A DNA stretch of 64,000 nt from JAFDCJ01 sp964527835. Lineage in GTDB: Bacteria > Desulfobacterota > Desulfobacteria > Desulfobacterales > JAFDCJ01. Where the stretch lies: positions 124,001 through 188,000 of the forward strand of contig CAZGNV010000001.1 of NCBI GenBank assembly GCA_964527835.1, given 5' to 3'. A program made the position numbers and the translations under genes. How positions within the stretch are numbered: the stretch's first letter is position 1; every line of letters begins with the position of its first letter. The notes under the pieces were generated by a model, which had not been told where the DNA came from, made no database searches, and saw only the letters and a list, made by a program, of their open reading frames with translations. This document shows positions 44,455 to 52,062 of the stretch, in pieces.

Positions 44455-44661
44455 TTGAAGGAAATTGAAGTCAAGGTCATTGACAACGATATTGAAAAAG
44501 CAATGCGCATTTTGAAGAAAAAAATTCAAAACGACGGCCTGTTCAAACGCTTGAAATTGAAAAAAAGCTATGAAAAACCCAGTGAGTTCCGCCGTCGCAA
44601 ACAGCGCGAAGCTTTCAGAAGAGAGAGGCTGGCAGCCGCAAAAGCCCGGCGCCGAAGATAA
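44455..44661 (+). CDS. rpsU: 30S ribosomal protein S21
   Basis: A 68-residue bS21 from a TTG at 44455 with AGGGG upstream; the frame is open to 44329 but the start of the conserved domain (KEIEVKVIDNDIEKAMRILK) fits this TTG. The rest is Arg/Lys-rich (RRRKQREAFRRERLAAAKAR). It helps start-site selection on the 30S subunit. A strong terminator follows 22 bases after the stop. Confidence 0.93.
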   Translation: MKEIEVKVIDNDIEKAMRILKKKIQNDGLFKRLKLKKSYEKPSEFRRRKQREAFRRERLAAAKARRRR

Positions 44662-44683
44662 AAACAACCGGTTTTCCGATGAC

Positions 44684-44719
44684 AAACCCGGCAAGCTTGC
44701 CATTGTTGCCGGGTTTTTT
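44684..44719 (+). terminator. Terminator after rpsU, abutting the folC start
   Basis: AAACCCGGCAA pairs with TTGCCGGGTTTTTT around an 11-base loop. The T-run ends at 44719, one base before the first folC ATG. Confidence 0.88.
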
Positions 44720-46015
44720 ATGCCCATGGTATCCGAAAGTTCCTATGACCAGTGCTTGAGAGAAATGTTCGGCCTGCGCCGGTTCGGCATCAAGCTGGGC
44801 CTGGACACCATCGCCGGTATTTTACACGGCCTGGGCGATCCCCAGCAGACACTGACCTGCATCCACGTGGCCGGCACCAACGGCAAGGGCTCGGTGGCCT
44901 CGTCACTGGCGACGATTCTTTGCGCCTGCGGCTACAAAACTGGCCTGTACACCTCCCCGCACCTGGTCCGCTTCAACGAGCGCATTCAAATTGACAATCA
45001 GCCCATATCCGACGAGCAGGTGGTGCAGGCCTACCAGGCTGTGCGCCGGGTCCATCACGGCCTGCGGGAACCGACTTTTTTCGAGTTCGCCACTGCCATG
45101 GCCCTGTACGTGTTTGGACGCCGTAAGGTGGACTGGGCGGTGATTGAAACCGGCATGGGGGGGCGGCTGGACGCCACCAACATCATCGCCCCGGCGCTGT
45201 CGATCATCACCAACATCTCCCTGGAACACCGCGAGTACCTGGGCGACTGTCTGGCCCAGATCGCCGCGGAAAAAGCCGGCATCATCAAACCCCGCACACC
45301 GGCAATTACCGGCATCCGGCAAAAACCGGCGCTGGCCGTGGCCCGCAAAATTGCCGCTGACAGAAACGCTCCCCTTTACTGTCTGGGAAAAGATTTCCGG
45401 GTGCGCCGCAGTTCTTCGGGCGGCTTTACCTATCACGGCATCGAAAACACCTGGCCCAACCTGCACACCGGCCTGCTGGGAAACCATCAGGTGGACAATG
45501 CCGCGCTGGTGCTGGCCGCCTGTGAACTTCTCAACCGGCGCCAGGCAGCCATTTCCCTGTCCTGCATTCAGCAGGGGCTGCAGACCAACCGCTGGCCCGG
45601 CCGGCTGGAAGTGGTCGCCGACAATCCGACGCTCATCCTCGACGGCGCCCATAACCTCATGGCCGCCCGCAACCTGGCCCGGTTTCTGGAGACAAATCTT
45701 GACGGCCGGCCCATCACGCTGGTCATCGGCATCCTGGATGACAAGCCCCATGCGGCCATGCTCAAAAGCCTGCTGCCGGTGGCCGACCGGGTCATTTTAA
45801 CCCGGGCCAAAATCGACCGCGCCCTGGCGCCCGAAAAAATGCTCCCCCTGGCCAGAAGCCTGGTCAAATCCGTGCAGGTCATCGACGATGTGGCCCAGGC
45901 CGTAAAATATGCCCGGGACACCACCCCCGCCGCCCACGCGATCTGTGTCGCCGGATCGCTGTACGTGGTCGGCGAGGCCAAAACGGCTCTTGAAGGCGAG
46001 TTTGCCGATAAATAA
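44720..46015 (+). CDS. folC: Bifunctional folylpolyglutamate synthase/dihydrofolate synthase
   Basis: A 431-residue Mur-ligase-like enzyme. CIHVAGTNGKGSVASSLA is the P-loop, YTSPHLVRFNERI the omega segment, and FEFATAMALYVFGRRKVDWA and ETGMGGRLDATN are conserved. It adds glutamate to folates. The start is uncertain: ATG at 44720 or 44726, both right after the rpsU terminator and without a clear ribosome-binding site. The frame is open upstream through the terminator to 44570, overlapping rpsU. Confidence 0.93.
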   Translation: MPMVSESSYDQCLREMFGLRRFGIKLGLDTIAGILHGLGDPQQTLTCIHVAGTNGKGSVASSLATILCACGYKTGLYTSPHLVRFNERIQIDNQPISDEQVVQAYQAVRRVHHGLREPTFFEFATAMALYVFGRRKVDWAVIETGMGGRLDATNIIAPALSIITNISLEHREYLGDCLAQIAAEKAGIIKPRTPAITGIRQKPALAVARKIAADRNAPLYCLGKDFRVRRSSSGGFTYHGIENTWPNLHTGLLGNHQVDNAALVLAACELLNRRQAAISLSCIQQGLQTNRWPGRLEVVADNPTLILDGAHNLMAARNLARFLETNLDGRPITLVIGILDDKPHAAMLKSLLPVADRVILTRAKIDRALAPEKMLPLARSLVKSVQVIDDVAQAVKYARDTTPAAHAICVAGSLYVVGEAKTALEGEFADK

Positions 46016-46032
46016 CGGAAAAAAAAACTGGC

Positions 46033-46232
46033 GATGGTTGACGCCGCCCTAAAAAGTCGTTTTCGAGCGACATCAACCCTTTTCGGAAAAAGAGCTGTGA
46101 AGGGTTGCGCGTTAAAAATTTCAAGCTGTTTTAGGAGCTTGTGACGAATTCTTGAAATTTAGCGCAACCCTGAACAGCTCCCGAAAAGGCTTGCGGAGCG
46201 AGAAAATTCGACTTTTTACGACTTCATCATGG
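46033..46232. repeat. Near-complete long palindromic element, copy 8
   Basis: Two imperfect arms of about 85 bases flank a loop of about 25 bases (around 46126-46150). Matching blocks: AAAAAGTCGTTTTCGAGCG with CGAGAAAATTCGACTTTTT, CCCTTTTCGG with CCGAAAAGG, AGCTGT with ACAGCT, GGGTTGCGC with GCGCAACCC, and AAATTTCAAG with CTTGAAATTT. The right arm is nearly identical to the solo arm at 15303-15376, and its ends match the shorter copies. It lies between folC and tRNA-Arg and has no coding potential. Confidence 0.88.
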
Positions 46233-46299
46233 TTGGAAAACAGCTGAATCGACTTGACTTGGCGGCAATAATCATTTAACTTTTCGAAAACCTGCAAAT

Positions 46300-46375
46300 G
46301 CGCCCGTAGCTCAGTGGATAGAGCGTCAGCCTCCGGAGCTGAAAGTCGCCCGTTCGAATCGGGCCGGGCGTACCA
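46300..46375 (+). tRNA. tRNA-Arg (anticodon CCG)
   Basis: A 76-base tRNA. The acceptor stem GCGCCCG pairs with CGGGCGT, D arm TAGCTCAGTGGATAGAGC, anticodon arm TCAGC-CTCCGGA-GCTGA (anticodon CCG, reads CGG), T loop GTTCGAATC, and encoded CCA. A terminator follows at once. Confidence 0.96.
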
Positions 46376-46380
46376 TAAAT

Positions 46381-46411
46381 AAAAAGACCGGCGATTGCAG
46401 CCGGTCTTTTG
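46381..46411. terminator. Bidirectional terminator after tRNA-Arg
   Basis: AAAAAGACCGGC pairs with GCCGGTCTTTT around a 7-base loop, with T-runs on both strands. It ends tRNA-Arg (plus) and the Cys-rich protein gene (minus). Confidence 0.88.
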
Positions 46412-46439
46412 TCATATCCATCGTTAAAAGCATTTTATA

Positions 46440-46589
46440 TCAGCAGCAACTTTCATAGCGGCAATTCGACATGTCCGGGCCGTCACAGCAGTATGTTCCG
46501 ACAATACAACCGCAAGCGTCGACGACATGGTAACAACAAGATTTTGCTGCAGACTTATCGCTTCTTTTCTTTTTATCTTTTTTGCTCAT
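46440..46589 (-). CDS. Cysteine-rich 49-residue protein, unknown function
   Basis: A 49-codon frame from an ATG at 46589 preceded by AGGAGGTGAAAGT, one of the best ribosome-binding sites in the window. The first 17 residues are Lys/Ser/Asp-rich (MSKKDKKKRSDKSAAKS). The remaining 32 hold nine cysteines in a spaced pattern: CC, then CGC, CC, a single C and a final CC. No signal peptide or membrane helix is present, so it is predicted to be cytoplasmic and probably metal-binding or thiol-active. It resembles a metallothionein only in cysteine content. It has its own terminator and a palindrome about 145-160 bases upstream. No family is recognised. Confidence 0.78.
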   Translation of the reverse strand: MSKKDKKKRSDKSAAKSCCYHVVDACGCIVGTYCCDGPDMSNCRYESCC

Positions 46590-46731
46590 ACTTTCACCTC
46601 CTCATTTCGGCACATCTTTGCCTGGATCAACCAGTTCATGGACCAGGATTGGAAACGCAGATCCTGCTCTATCCGCTTCAGGCTGGCAATGGCCTTAATG
46701 AACATGACCCCCAGGCCCATATTGAACTTAA

Positions 46732-46748
46732 ATACCACATTGTGGTAT
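46732..46748. promoter_or_regulatory. Perfect 8-bp palindrome upstream of the Cys-rich gene
   Basis: ATACCACA-T-TGTGGTAT, 17 bases with one central base. It lies in the 217-base gap between the lipoprotein gene end (46807) and the Cys-rich gene start (46589), where an operator would be expected. The regulator is unknown. Confidence 0.4.
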
Positions 46749-46806
46749 GTCAAGGGGAATGCAAATCCTTGGAGGCTTTTAGCTTCGAATGATGCCCTTG
46801 AAGCGG

Positions 46807-47274
46807 CTAGCGACCTTGGTCGCCCCTGGCGGCCGTTGGTATGGGCAGCAACCGGGTGATGGTGCCGTCTTCATGGACTTCGATGGTCGCCGCGCGGATT
46901 GCCGAATACCACACGCCGACCCGATTGCCGGCAGCGTCCAGGATGGCAAATCCCCACGGTTGAATCACCCCGCCGCCGCCCTGGAGCGAAACCTTTTCGA
47001 TCAAGGTGCGAAAATCTTTCGATGCCGGATCGATCTTTAGCCACAGCTTTGATTGCAGCCGGTATTTGTCATCGATTCCGACGATGGCAACCGGCTGGCC
47101 AAAGGTGCCGCGATAATAATAGTTGTGGTGCGGCAGCACCCGGTAGGCTTGAAACTGGCGGGCCACTTCCGGATCTGACTTCAGTTTGCCGTAATTTGCC
47201 ATCGTACAGGCGCCAAGCGCGACAAAAACAAAGAAAAGTACGATCACGGTTCTCAATCTGGTTTGTTCCGCCAT
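46807..47274 (-). CDS. Predicted lipoprotein, unknown function
   Basis: A 155-residue protein with a lipoprotein signal: a hydrophobic stretch (VIVLFFVFVALGAC) ending in the lipobox LGAC. The mature part has beta-like segments (YYYRGTFGQPVAIVGIDDKY, VSLQGGGGVIQPWGFAIL) and no catalytic motif. I took the ATG at 47274 (poly-G ribosome-binding site); ATG 47286 is an alternative. The upstream 100 bases (47287-47385) are extremely AT-rich and may hold a promoter. Confidence 0.78.
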   Translation of the reverse strand: MAEQTRLRTVIVLFFVFVALGACTMANYGKLKSDPEVARQFQAYRVLPHHNYYYRGTFGQPVAIVGIDDKYRLQSKLWLKIDPASKDFRTLIEKVSLQGGGGVIQPWGFAILDAAGNRVGVWYSAIRAATIEVHEDGTITRLLPIPTAARGDQGR

Positions 47275-47385
47275 CAGCCCCCCCATTCTTTTTTTAATTA
47301 TTTGTCTATTTCAATTTTATTTTATTTATATAAATTTTTATTTAATAATATATATAATTAAATTATTCTTTATTTCTTTCTTTAA

Positions 47386-48408
47386 TTAATCACCATAATA
47401 TTCCCGGTACCAGTCGACAAAGCGTTCAATGCCTGTGGCGATCGGGGTCCGCGGCTTGAAGCCCACATCATTGATCAGGTCATCCACATCGGCATAGGTG
47501 GCCGGCACATCCCCGGGCTGCAGATCCTCGAATGTCTTTTTTGCTTCGCGCCCCAGAGCCTGTTCGATGGCGGCGATGAATTCCATCAGTTCGACCGGCT
47601 GGTTGTTGCCGATATTGTAAATTTTATACGGCACATAAGAAGTGGCGGGATCCGGCACGGATCCGCTCCAGGCGGCATCGGGCTGGGGCAGGTGCGCCAT
47701 CACCCGCACCACCCCTTCGACGATGTCGTCGATATAGGTAAAATCGCGCTGCATTTTGCCATGGTTGAAGACCCGGATGGGCTTTTCTTCCAGGATCGCC
47801 CGGGTAAACAAAAACAGCGCCATGTCCGGGCGTCCCCATGGTCCGTAAACGGTGAAAAAACGCAGGCCGGTGCACTTCATGCCATAGAGGTGGCTGTACG
47901 TATGGGCCATCAGTTCATTGGCTTTCTTGGTGGCTGCGTACAGGGAGACCGGGTGATCGACATTGTGATGCACCGAAAAAGGCATTTTGGTGTTGGCACC
48001 GTATACCGAACTGGAAGAGGCAAACACCAGGTGCCCGGTGTGCGCATGCCGGCAGCATTCCAGGATATTGACAAACCCCACCAGGTTGGAATCCACGTAA
48101 GCGCGGGGGTTTTCAAGCGAATAGCGCACCCCGGCCTGGGCGGCCAGGTTGACCACGACATCAAAAGGTTCGGCGGCAAAAACCGCCTCCAGCGGTTTTT
48201 GGTCGGCAAGGTCCAGCTGGTGAAAGCTAAAAGCGTCGGCCGCCCGCAGCCGGTCCAGACGCGCCTGCTTGAGGCGCACGTCGTAGTAAGGGTTCAAATT
48301 GTCCAGGCCTGTCACCTGCACGCCGTCCTGCAGCAGACGCCGGCAAAGATGATAGCCGATGAAACCGGCCGCCCCGGTTACCAGAACGTTTTTGTATTCA
48401 AAATCCAT
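47386..48408 (-). CDS. UDP-glucuronate 4-epimerase family protein
   Basis: A 340-residue extended short-chain dehydrogenase. NAD-binding LVTGAAGFIGYHLCRRLL, Ser in FASSSSVYG and catalytic Tyr/Lys in SLYAATKKANE. The HHNVDHPVSLY and PWGRPDMALFLFTRAIL segments match the UDP-glucuronate 4-epimerase group (CapI/LspL) that makes UDP-galacturonate for surface polysaccharide. The ATG at 48408 has GAGGGAG. Substrate is inferred from this subfamily pattern; close relatives use UDP-glucose. Confidence 0.88.
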   Translation of the reverse strand: MDFEYKNVLVTGAAGFIGYHLCRRLLQDGVQVTGLDNLNPYYDVRLKQARLDRLRAADAFSFHQLDLADQKPLEAVFAAEPFDVVVNLAAQAGVRYSLENPRAYVDSNLVGFVNILECCRHAHTGHLVFASSSSVYGANTKMPFSVHHNVDHPVSLYAATKKANELMAHTYSHLYGMKCTGLRFFTVYGPWGRPDMALFLFTRAILEEKPIRVFNHGKMQRDFTYIDDIVEGVVRVMAHLPQPDAAWSGSVPDPATSYVPYKIYNIGNNQPVELMEFIAAIEQALGREAKKTFEDLQPGDVPATYADVDDLINDVGFKPRTPIATGIERFVDWYREYYGD

Positions 48409-48600
48409 CGTCTCCCTCTTTCTATTTTTTCCCAATTCATGTCTGAACTGTTCCCTATCTGTTGCCCGGCCTGTCCCCTTGACTTTCCAGCCTATCGGTT
48501 CTAAGATTTAATTGTCAACGCATGGGAGATGGTTGCAACTACCTTGCGGTGTCCGGTACTGCTCAGATACTATCATCTCCGGCAATTAAAATCCAAAAAA

Positions 48601-48834
48601 ATGAAATCCTACATTCAGATAAAACTTTTTGCAACCTTGAACCGTTTCACCCCGCAAGAAGCCGACAGCTATCAGATCGATGTCGGCACCAGCATCCGCC
48701 AGCTGCTCAAACAGCTGGACATACCGGAAAAAAAAGCCCGACTGATCTTCATCGATGGTGTCCGGGCCGAACTGGACGCCACCCTCAACGGCGGGGAGCG
48801 GGTGGGAATTTTTCCGCCGGTCGGCGGCGGATAG
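48601..48834 (+). CDS. MoaD/ThiS-family sulfur carrier-like protein
   Basis: A 77-residue ubiquitin-like protein ending in the diagnostic GG (FPPVGGG). The beta-grasp pattern IQIKLFATLNRF...SIRQLLKQLDI...IFIDGVRAELDATLNGGERVG is that of MoaD/ThiS. The C terminus would be adenylated and thiocarboxylated by an MoeB/ThiF-type enzyme, which is absent here. Its pathway (molybdopterin, thiamine, tungsten enzyme) cannot be decided. The start is an ATG at 48601 with a weak ribosome-binding site. Confidence 0.87.
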   Translation: MKSYIQIKLFATLNRFTPQEADSYQIDVGTSIRQLLKQLDIPEKKARLIFIDGVRAELDATLNGGERVGIFPPVGGG

Positions 48835-48880
48835 ACGACTTAAAACCCTTTCACCGGCGCTGCCGGCCAGGAGGCAACCA

Positions 48881-49495
48881 TTGCGTGTGTGCAAAACAAC
48901 CACCGCCACCGGCGTTTTGCTGGTGCTGGCGTTCATGCTGGGGGCCTGCTCCCCCCAGCCGTATCTGAAAGTTTTCTACCAACTGCCGCCGGCGTCAGAT
49001 GCCCTGGAGGGCAAAAGACTGTCACTGGACGTCGCCGCTGAGGGTAACAACGAGATTTCGGTCAGCCCGGGCGCTGAAAAATCCTTAAAAGACTTCAACA
49101 ACACCTTTACCCTGGTCGTCAGGCGTGAAAACGGCACCGGAGACCTGGTGGGCATTTATCGTCTCTTGCCCCTGCTGTCCGAAATTTTCACCCGCCGACT
49201 GCAACAGCTTGGCGTCCGCGTTCTGCCGCCGGCCGCAGACAATGGTCTGGCGCTTAAAATTACCCTCAAACACTTCAAACTGGATCTGGTCGAAGGCAAT
49301 TGGGTGGTCGATATGGCTTATCGCGCCGACCTGATCCAAGACGGCCGCATGCTCTCCGGACAGACAATCAGCGGGGAGGCCCGGCGGCTGAAAATCATGG
49401 GCAAAAGCGAGGTTGAAAAGATCACCGGGGAACTGCTCAGTGACATGGCAAACCGGTTGGATGTCGTTCAACTGTTTCAGCAAGCCCGGCGCTAG
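48881..49495 (+). CDS. Predicted lipoprotein, unknown function
   Basis: A 204-residue protein starting at TTG 48881, six bases after AGGAGG. The signal (about 10-23, GVLLVLAFMLGAC) ends in lipobox LGAC. The mature part has alternating segments (NTFTLVVRRENGTG, LRLKITLK-type, ISGEARRLKIMGKS), suggesting an alpha/beta outer-membrane lipoprotein of the YajG/LptE size class, but no family is confirmed. It follows the MoaD-like gene by 46 bases. Confidence 0.72.
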   Translation: MRVCKTTTATGVLLVLAFMLGACSPQPYLKVFYQLPPASDALEGKRLSLDVAAEGNNEISVSPGAEKSLKDFNNTFTLVVRRENGTGDLVGIYRLLPLLSEIFTRRLQQLGVRVLPPAADNGLALKITLKHFKLDLVEGNWVVDMAYRADLIQDGRMLSGQTISGEARRLKIMGKSEVEKITGELLSDMANRLDVVQLFQQARR

Positions 49496-49530
49496 ACGCA
49501 TGGCCCGGCGGGCCGTGGAGGAACCCGAGT

Positions 49531-50082
49531 ATGAGCGTTTTTGACACCCCATCTGACAGGTACAACGTTGTTGCCCGCCTTTTCAACCTGATCTCCGAGC
49601 TGTTGCCCGACAAACAGTTCATCCTCTACAAGCAGCTCATCAAAGACAACCTGCAAAACGAATTGTTCAAACTGATTCTCGACCTGAAAGACGAAGAAAA
49701 AGCCCAGCTGCTGGAACTTTTAAGTGAAGCCCCTTACGACCAGCAGCCGGTCACCTCGGTGAATCTGGATGAAAACGAATCGTTGATGCGCAAACATCCG
49801 CGCAAAATCTGCCTGATTCCAGTCAAATGCACCATCGAGGACCGCTCTTTCAAGAGCTACATTATCGATATCAGCACCATGGGACTGTTCATCGAAACCA
49901 ATGACCGTTTTGCTCTGGGACAAGAAGTGCAGATGGCGTTCAAGCTGCCCGGCTACGCTGAAGCGCTGGTGGTCAAGGGGCGGATCGGCAGGAGCGGGAC
50001 CCGGGGGGTGGGAGTGAATTTTGTTGACCTGACACCGGGTCAAGAGGCGCTCATTCGCACCTTTATAGAGAAAAGACAGTAA
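49531..50082 (+). CDS. PilZ-domain protein with helical N-terminal region
   Basis: A 183-residue cytoplasmic protein. Residues 1-75 are helical (RLFNLISELLPDKQFILYKQ ... ELFKLILDLKDEEKAQLLEL). The PilZ domain follows with RKHPRKICLIPVKC (RxxxR-like, about 87-100) and DISTMGLFIET (DxSxxG). It probably binds c-di-GMP. It is the second PilZ protein in the window. GGAGG lies upstream of the ATG. Confidence 0.85.
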   Translation: MSVFDTPSDRYNVVARLFNLISELLPDKQFILYKQLIKDNLQNELFKLILDLKDEEKAQLLELLSEAPYDQQPVTSVNLDENESLMRKHPRKICLIPVKCTIEDRSFKSYIIDISTMGLFIETNDRFALGQEVQMAFKLPGYAEALVVKGRIGRSGTRGVGVNFVDLTPGQEALIRTFIEKRQ

Positions 50083-50102
50083 AAGACGTTGCTTGCCGCC
50101 CT

Positions 50103-50318
50103 TTAGCTGGATTGCTTTTTTCGTCTGTCCCGGCGAACCCGGCGGTCGTTCTTGCACGAAAGAGTGACAATCACCCCGTCGCGCACACTTTTGCGCCGGT
50201 CCCTTCTGTTTTTGCGCCGGTCGATCTTTTTTTTCTTTCCCGACCCATAATACTGGGGCGCATTTTCCCGGGCGGAATCCTTGTTGATGGAAGTCGTATG
50301 TCCGATGACAATGTCCAT
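50103..50318 (-). CDS. Small Arg/Lys-rich protein
   Basis: A 71-residue protein from an ATG at 50318 (GGAGGTG upstream). After a short hydrophobic start (MDIVIGHTTSINKDSAREN) it is strongly basic, with an RRxxRR-type pattern twice: KIDRRKNRRDRRKS and CKNDRRVRRDRRKK. The repeats suggest nucleic acid binding, but no family is recognised. It lies alone, convergent to the PilZ gene. Confidence 0.72.
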   Translation of the reverse strand: MDIVIGHTTSINKDSARENAPQYYGSGKKKKIDRRKNRRDRRKSVRDGVIVTLSCKNDRRVRRDRRKKQSS

Positions 50319-50393
50319 GACAGTCACCTCCCTGAATCCATGGTTGACCATTTGCGGGTCCTGGGCTTTCACATGCTAGATCGGCAATCTTGA

Positions 50394-50420
50394 GGAAAAA
50401 CTTGAGTTTTTTTGCTCAAT
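50394..50420 (-). terminator. Terminator overlapping the GT39 stop codon
   Basis: On the minus strand ATTGAGC-AAAAAAA-CTCAAGTTTTT forms a short stem with a T-run. The stop codon of the glycosyltransferase is inside the left arm. The stem is short (5-6 bp). Confidence 0.6.
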
Positions 50421-52047
50421 CGGGCTTGAGCAGGATGATAAACCGGCTGGCGGCGGTGACGATGTGAAATTTTTGCTGGACCTGCTGCCAGGAGATCCCT
50501 TTTTGGGCTTCAATGGCCGCCCGGGTGGTTACGATGCCGCGCACCGCTGGATCGGCTGCCAGGCGGTCGAAACTGTCTGCACAGCCGATGACGCGGTCAT
50601 AATAAAAGCTGACCGCCCAGGCTCCCCGGCTTTCCGAACGGCAGGTGAAAAACCGGATTTGCTCCGGGGCCAGCTGCCGGGCTTTAAGGGTCCGGCTCAA
50701 CCGCAGATAATCCGATGTTTGATCGTTGCCGATGCTGTCACCGACTTCGATGGCCAGCAGCAGCATGACGAAACTGACAAAAATGCCCGCGGCTTTAAGC
50801 GGCAGGCACTTTCTGACCAGCACCAGCGCCAGGGCCAGCACCGCCGCATAGGGCAGCGCGGTCAGCAAAGAGATTTTGTTATGATAGGCAAAGCCGAAGG
50901 GAACGGCCACACTGGCCGCGGCGACCCATAGAAACAATCGATCGGCCCGGTCCATGAGGCGACCGAAGGCCCGGGGATATTTTTCAAGGTAAAACATCAC
51001 GGCCCAGGCGGCGGCCAGCGCAACGGGCAGGTAAAGGGGCAGCAGGTAACGGGCGGTCTTGCCGGAGGTCAAGTGCAGGATCAGCAGGTAGATGCCGACC
51101 CAGGCAAAGGCGAAAAACAATCCCGGGCAGGACGTCAGGTGCCGGCGAAACTTCACCGCACCCCACAGGGACAGGAAAAAAAAGGGGGAGACCGGGAACA
51201 GCTTGACCGGAAAATCATAAAAATAGGTGAAAAAAGGCTTGTTGCGGTGCATGATGACCGTCTGGCGGTAAACCTGCAAATAGTCGTCAAAATGTGGATG
51301 CTGCCACAGTGACCAGACCCACGGCAAGACCGGCAGCAGCAGCAGCGGGCTGGTGACCGCCAGCAGGGCCGGGGCGATTTTTCTTTGATCGGCTCCCAGC
51401 ACGATGCCAAGACCGTAGCCGATGACAATGGCCAGGTTGAGCAGGGCCACGGGTCCCTTGGACATCACCGCCGCCCCCGTGGCCAGCCAGAAGCCGGCAT
51501 ACCACAGCAGTTTGTCCCTTTTGGGCACCGCATCCAGACCGCAGTAAAAACACACCAGGGACAGGGAAAAAAAAACGGCCAGCTCGATGTCGATGCGGGT
51601 CCGCCGCCCCCAGAAAAAATAACCATAGGCCGAAAGCAGCATCATGGCGGCCAGAAAAGCGGTTTGCGGGTTGCGAAATATTTTGCGGCCGAAAAAATAA
51701 GCGATCAGCAGGCCGCCAAAGGCGGCCAGGGCTTCGGCCAGGCGCGCGGCCAGGACATTGATGCCGAGCAGCTTGTACAGGCCGGCGGTGATCCAGAAGT
51801 GCAGCGGGGGTTTGTCCGGGTAAATGCTGCCGCCCAGCCGCAGCAGGGTCCAGTCGTTGAACTCCAGGATCTCCCGGGAGATCTCGGCAAAACGCACCGA
51901 ATCCTTGTTTTCAAGGGAGCGCCCTCCCAGGGTGAACAGCAGGGCAAACAGGCCGAAGAGCACCAGAAACGCCAAGTACCGGTGCCCGGCAACGGCGGGG
52001 GGTTGGTTGGCAGCAGGGACGGTGGTTTCATCCGGCATGATGGTCAT
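50416..52047 (-). CDS. Glycosyltransferase family 39 protein
   Basis: A 543-residue polytopic membrane protein with about 10-12 hydrophobic helices and a C-terminal soluble tail. The first external loop has the family acidic motif and context (LENKDSVRFAEISREILEFN), and YPDKPPLHFWITAG is the second loop of ArnT/PMT enzymes. It transfers a sugar from a polyprenyl-phosphate carrier to lipid or protein on the periplasmic side. The gene lies 15 bases after the antiporter gene. Confidence 0.88.
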   Translation of the reverse strand: MTIMPDETTVPAANQPPAVAGHRYLAFLVLFGLFALLFTLGGRSLENKDSVRFAEISREILEFNDWTLLRLGGSIYPDKPPLHFWITAGLYKLLGINVLAARLAEALAAFGGLLIAYFFGRKIFRNPQTAFLAAMMLLSAYGYFFWGRRTRIDIELAVFFSLSLVCFYCGLDAVPKRDKLLWYAGFWLATGAAVMSKGPVALLNLAIVIGYGLGIVLGADQRKIAPALLAVTSPLLLLPVLPWVWSLWQHPHFDDYLQVYRQTVIMHRNKPFFTYFYDFPVKLFPVSPFFFLSLWGAVKFRRHLTSCPGLFFAFAWVGIYLLILHLTSGKTARYLLPLYLPVALAAAWAVMFYLEKYPRAFGRLMDRADRLFLWVAAASVAVPFGFAYHNKISLLTALPYAAVLALALVLVRKCLPLKAAGIFVSFVMLLLAIEVGDSIGNDQTSDYLRLSRTLKARQLAPEQIRFFTCRSESRGAWAVSFYYDRVIGCADSFDRLAADPAVRGIVTTRAAIEAQKGISWQQVQQKFHIVTAASRFIILLKPD

Positions 52048-52062
52048 CGGGCAGCAGCATTT

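Noticed and set aside
46409..46792. A plus-strand 127-residue frame over the Cys-rich gene
   Set aside because: It starts inside the tRNA-Arg terminator, has no ribosome-binding site, and its opposite strand has a far better gene.
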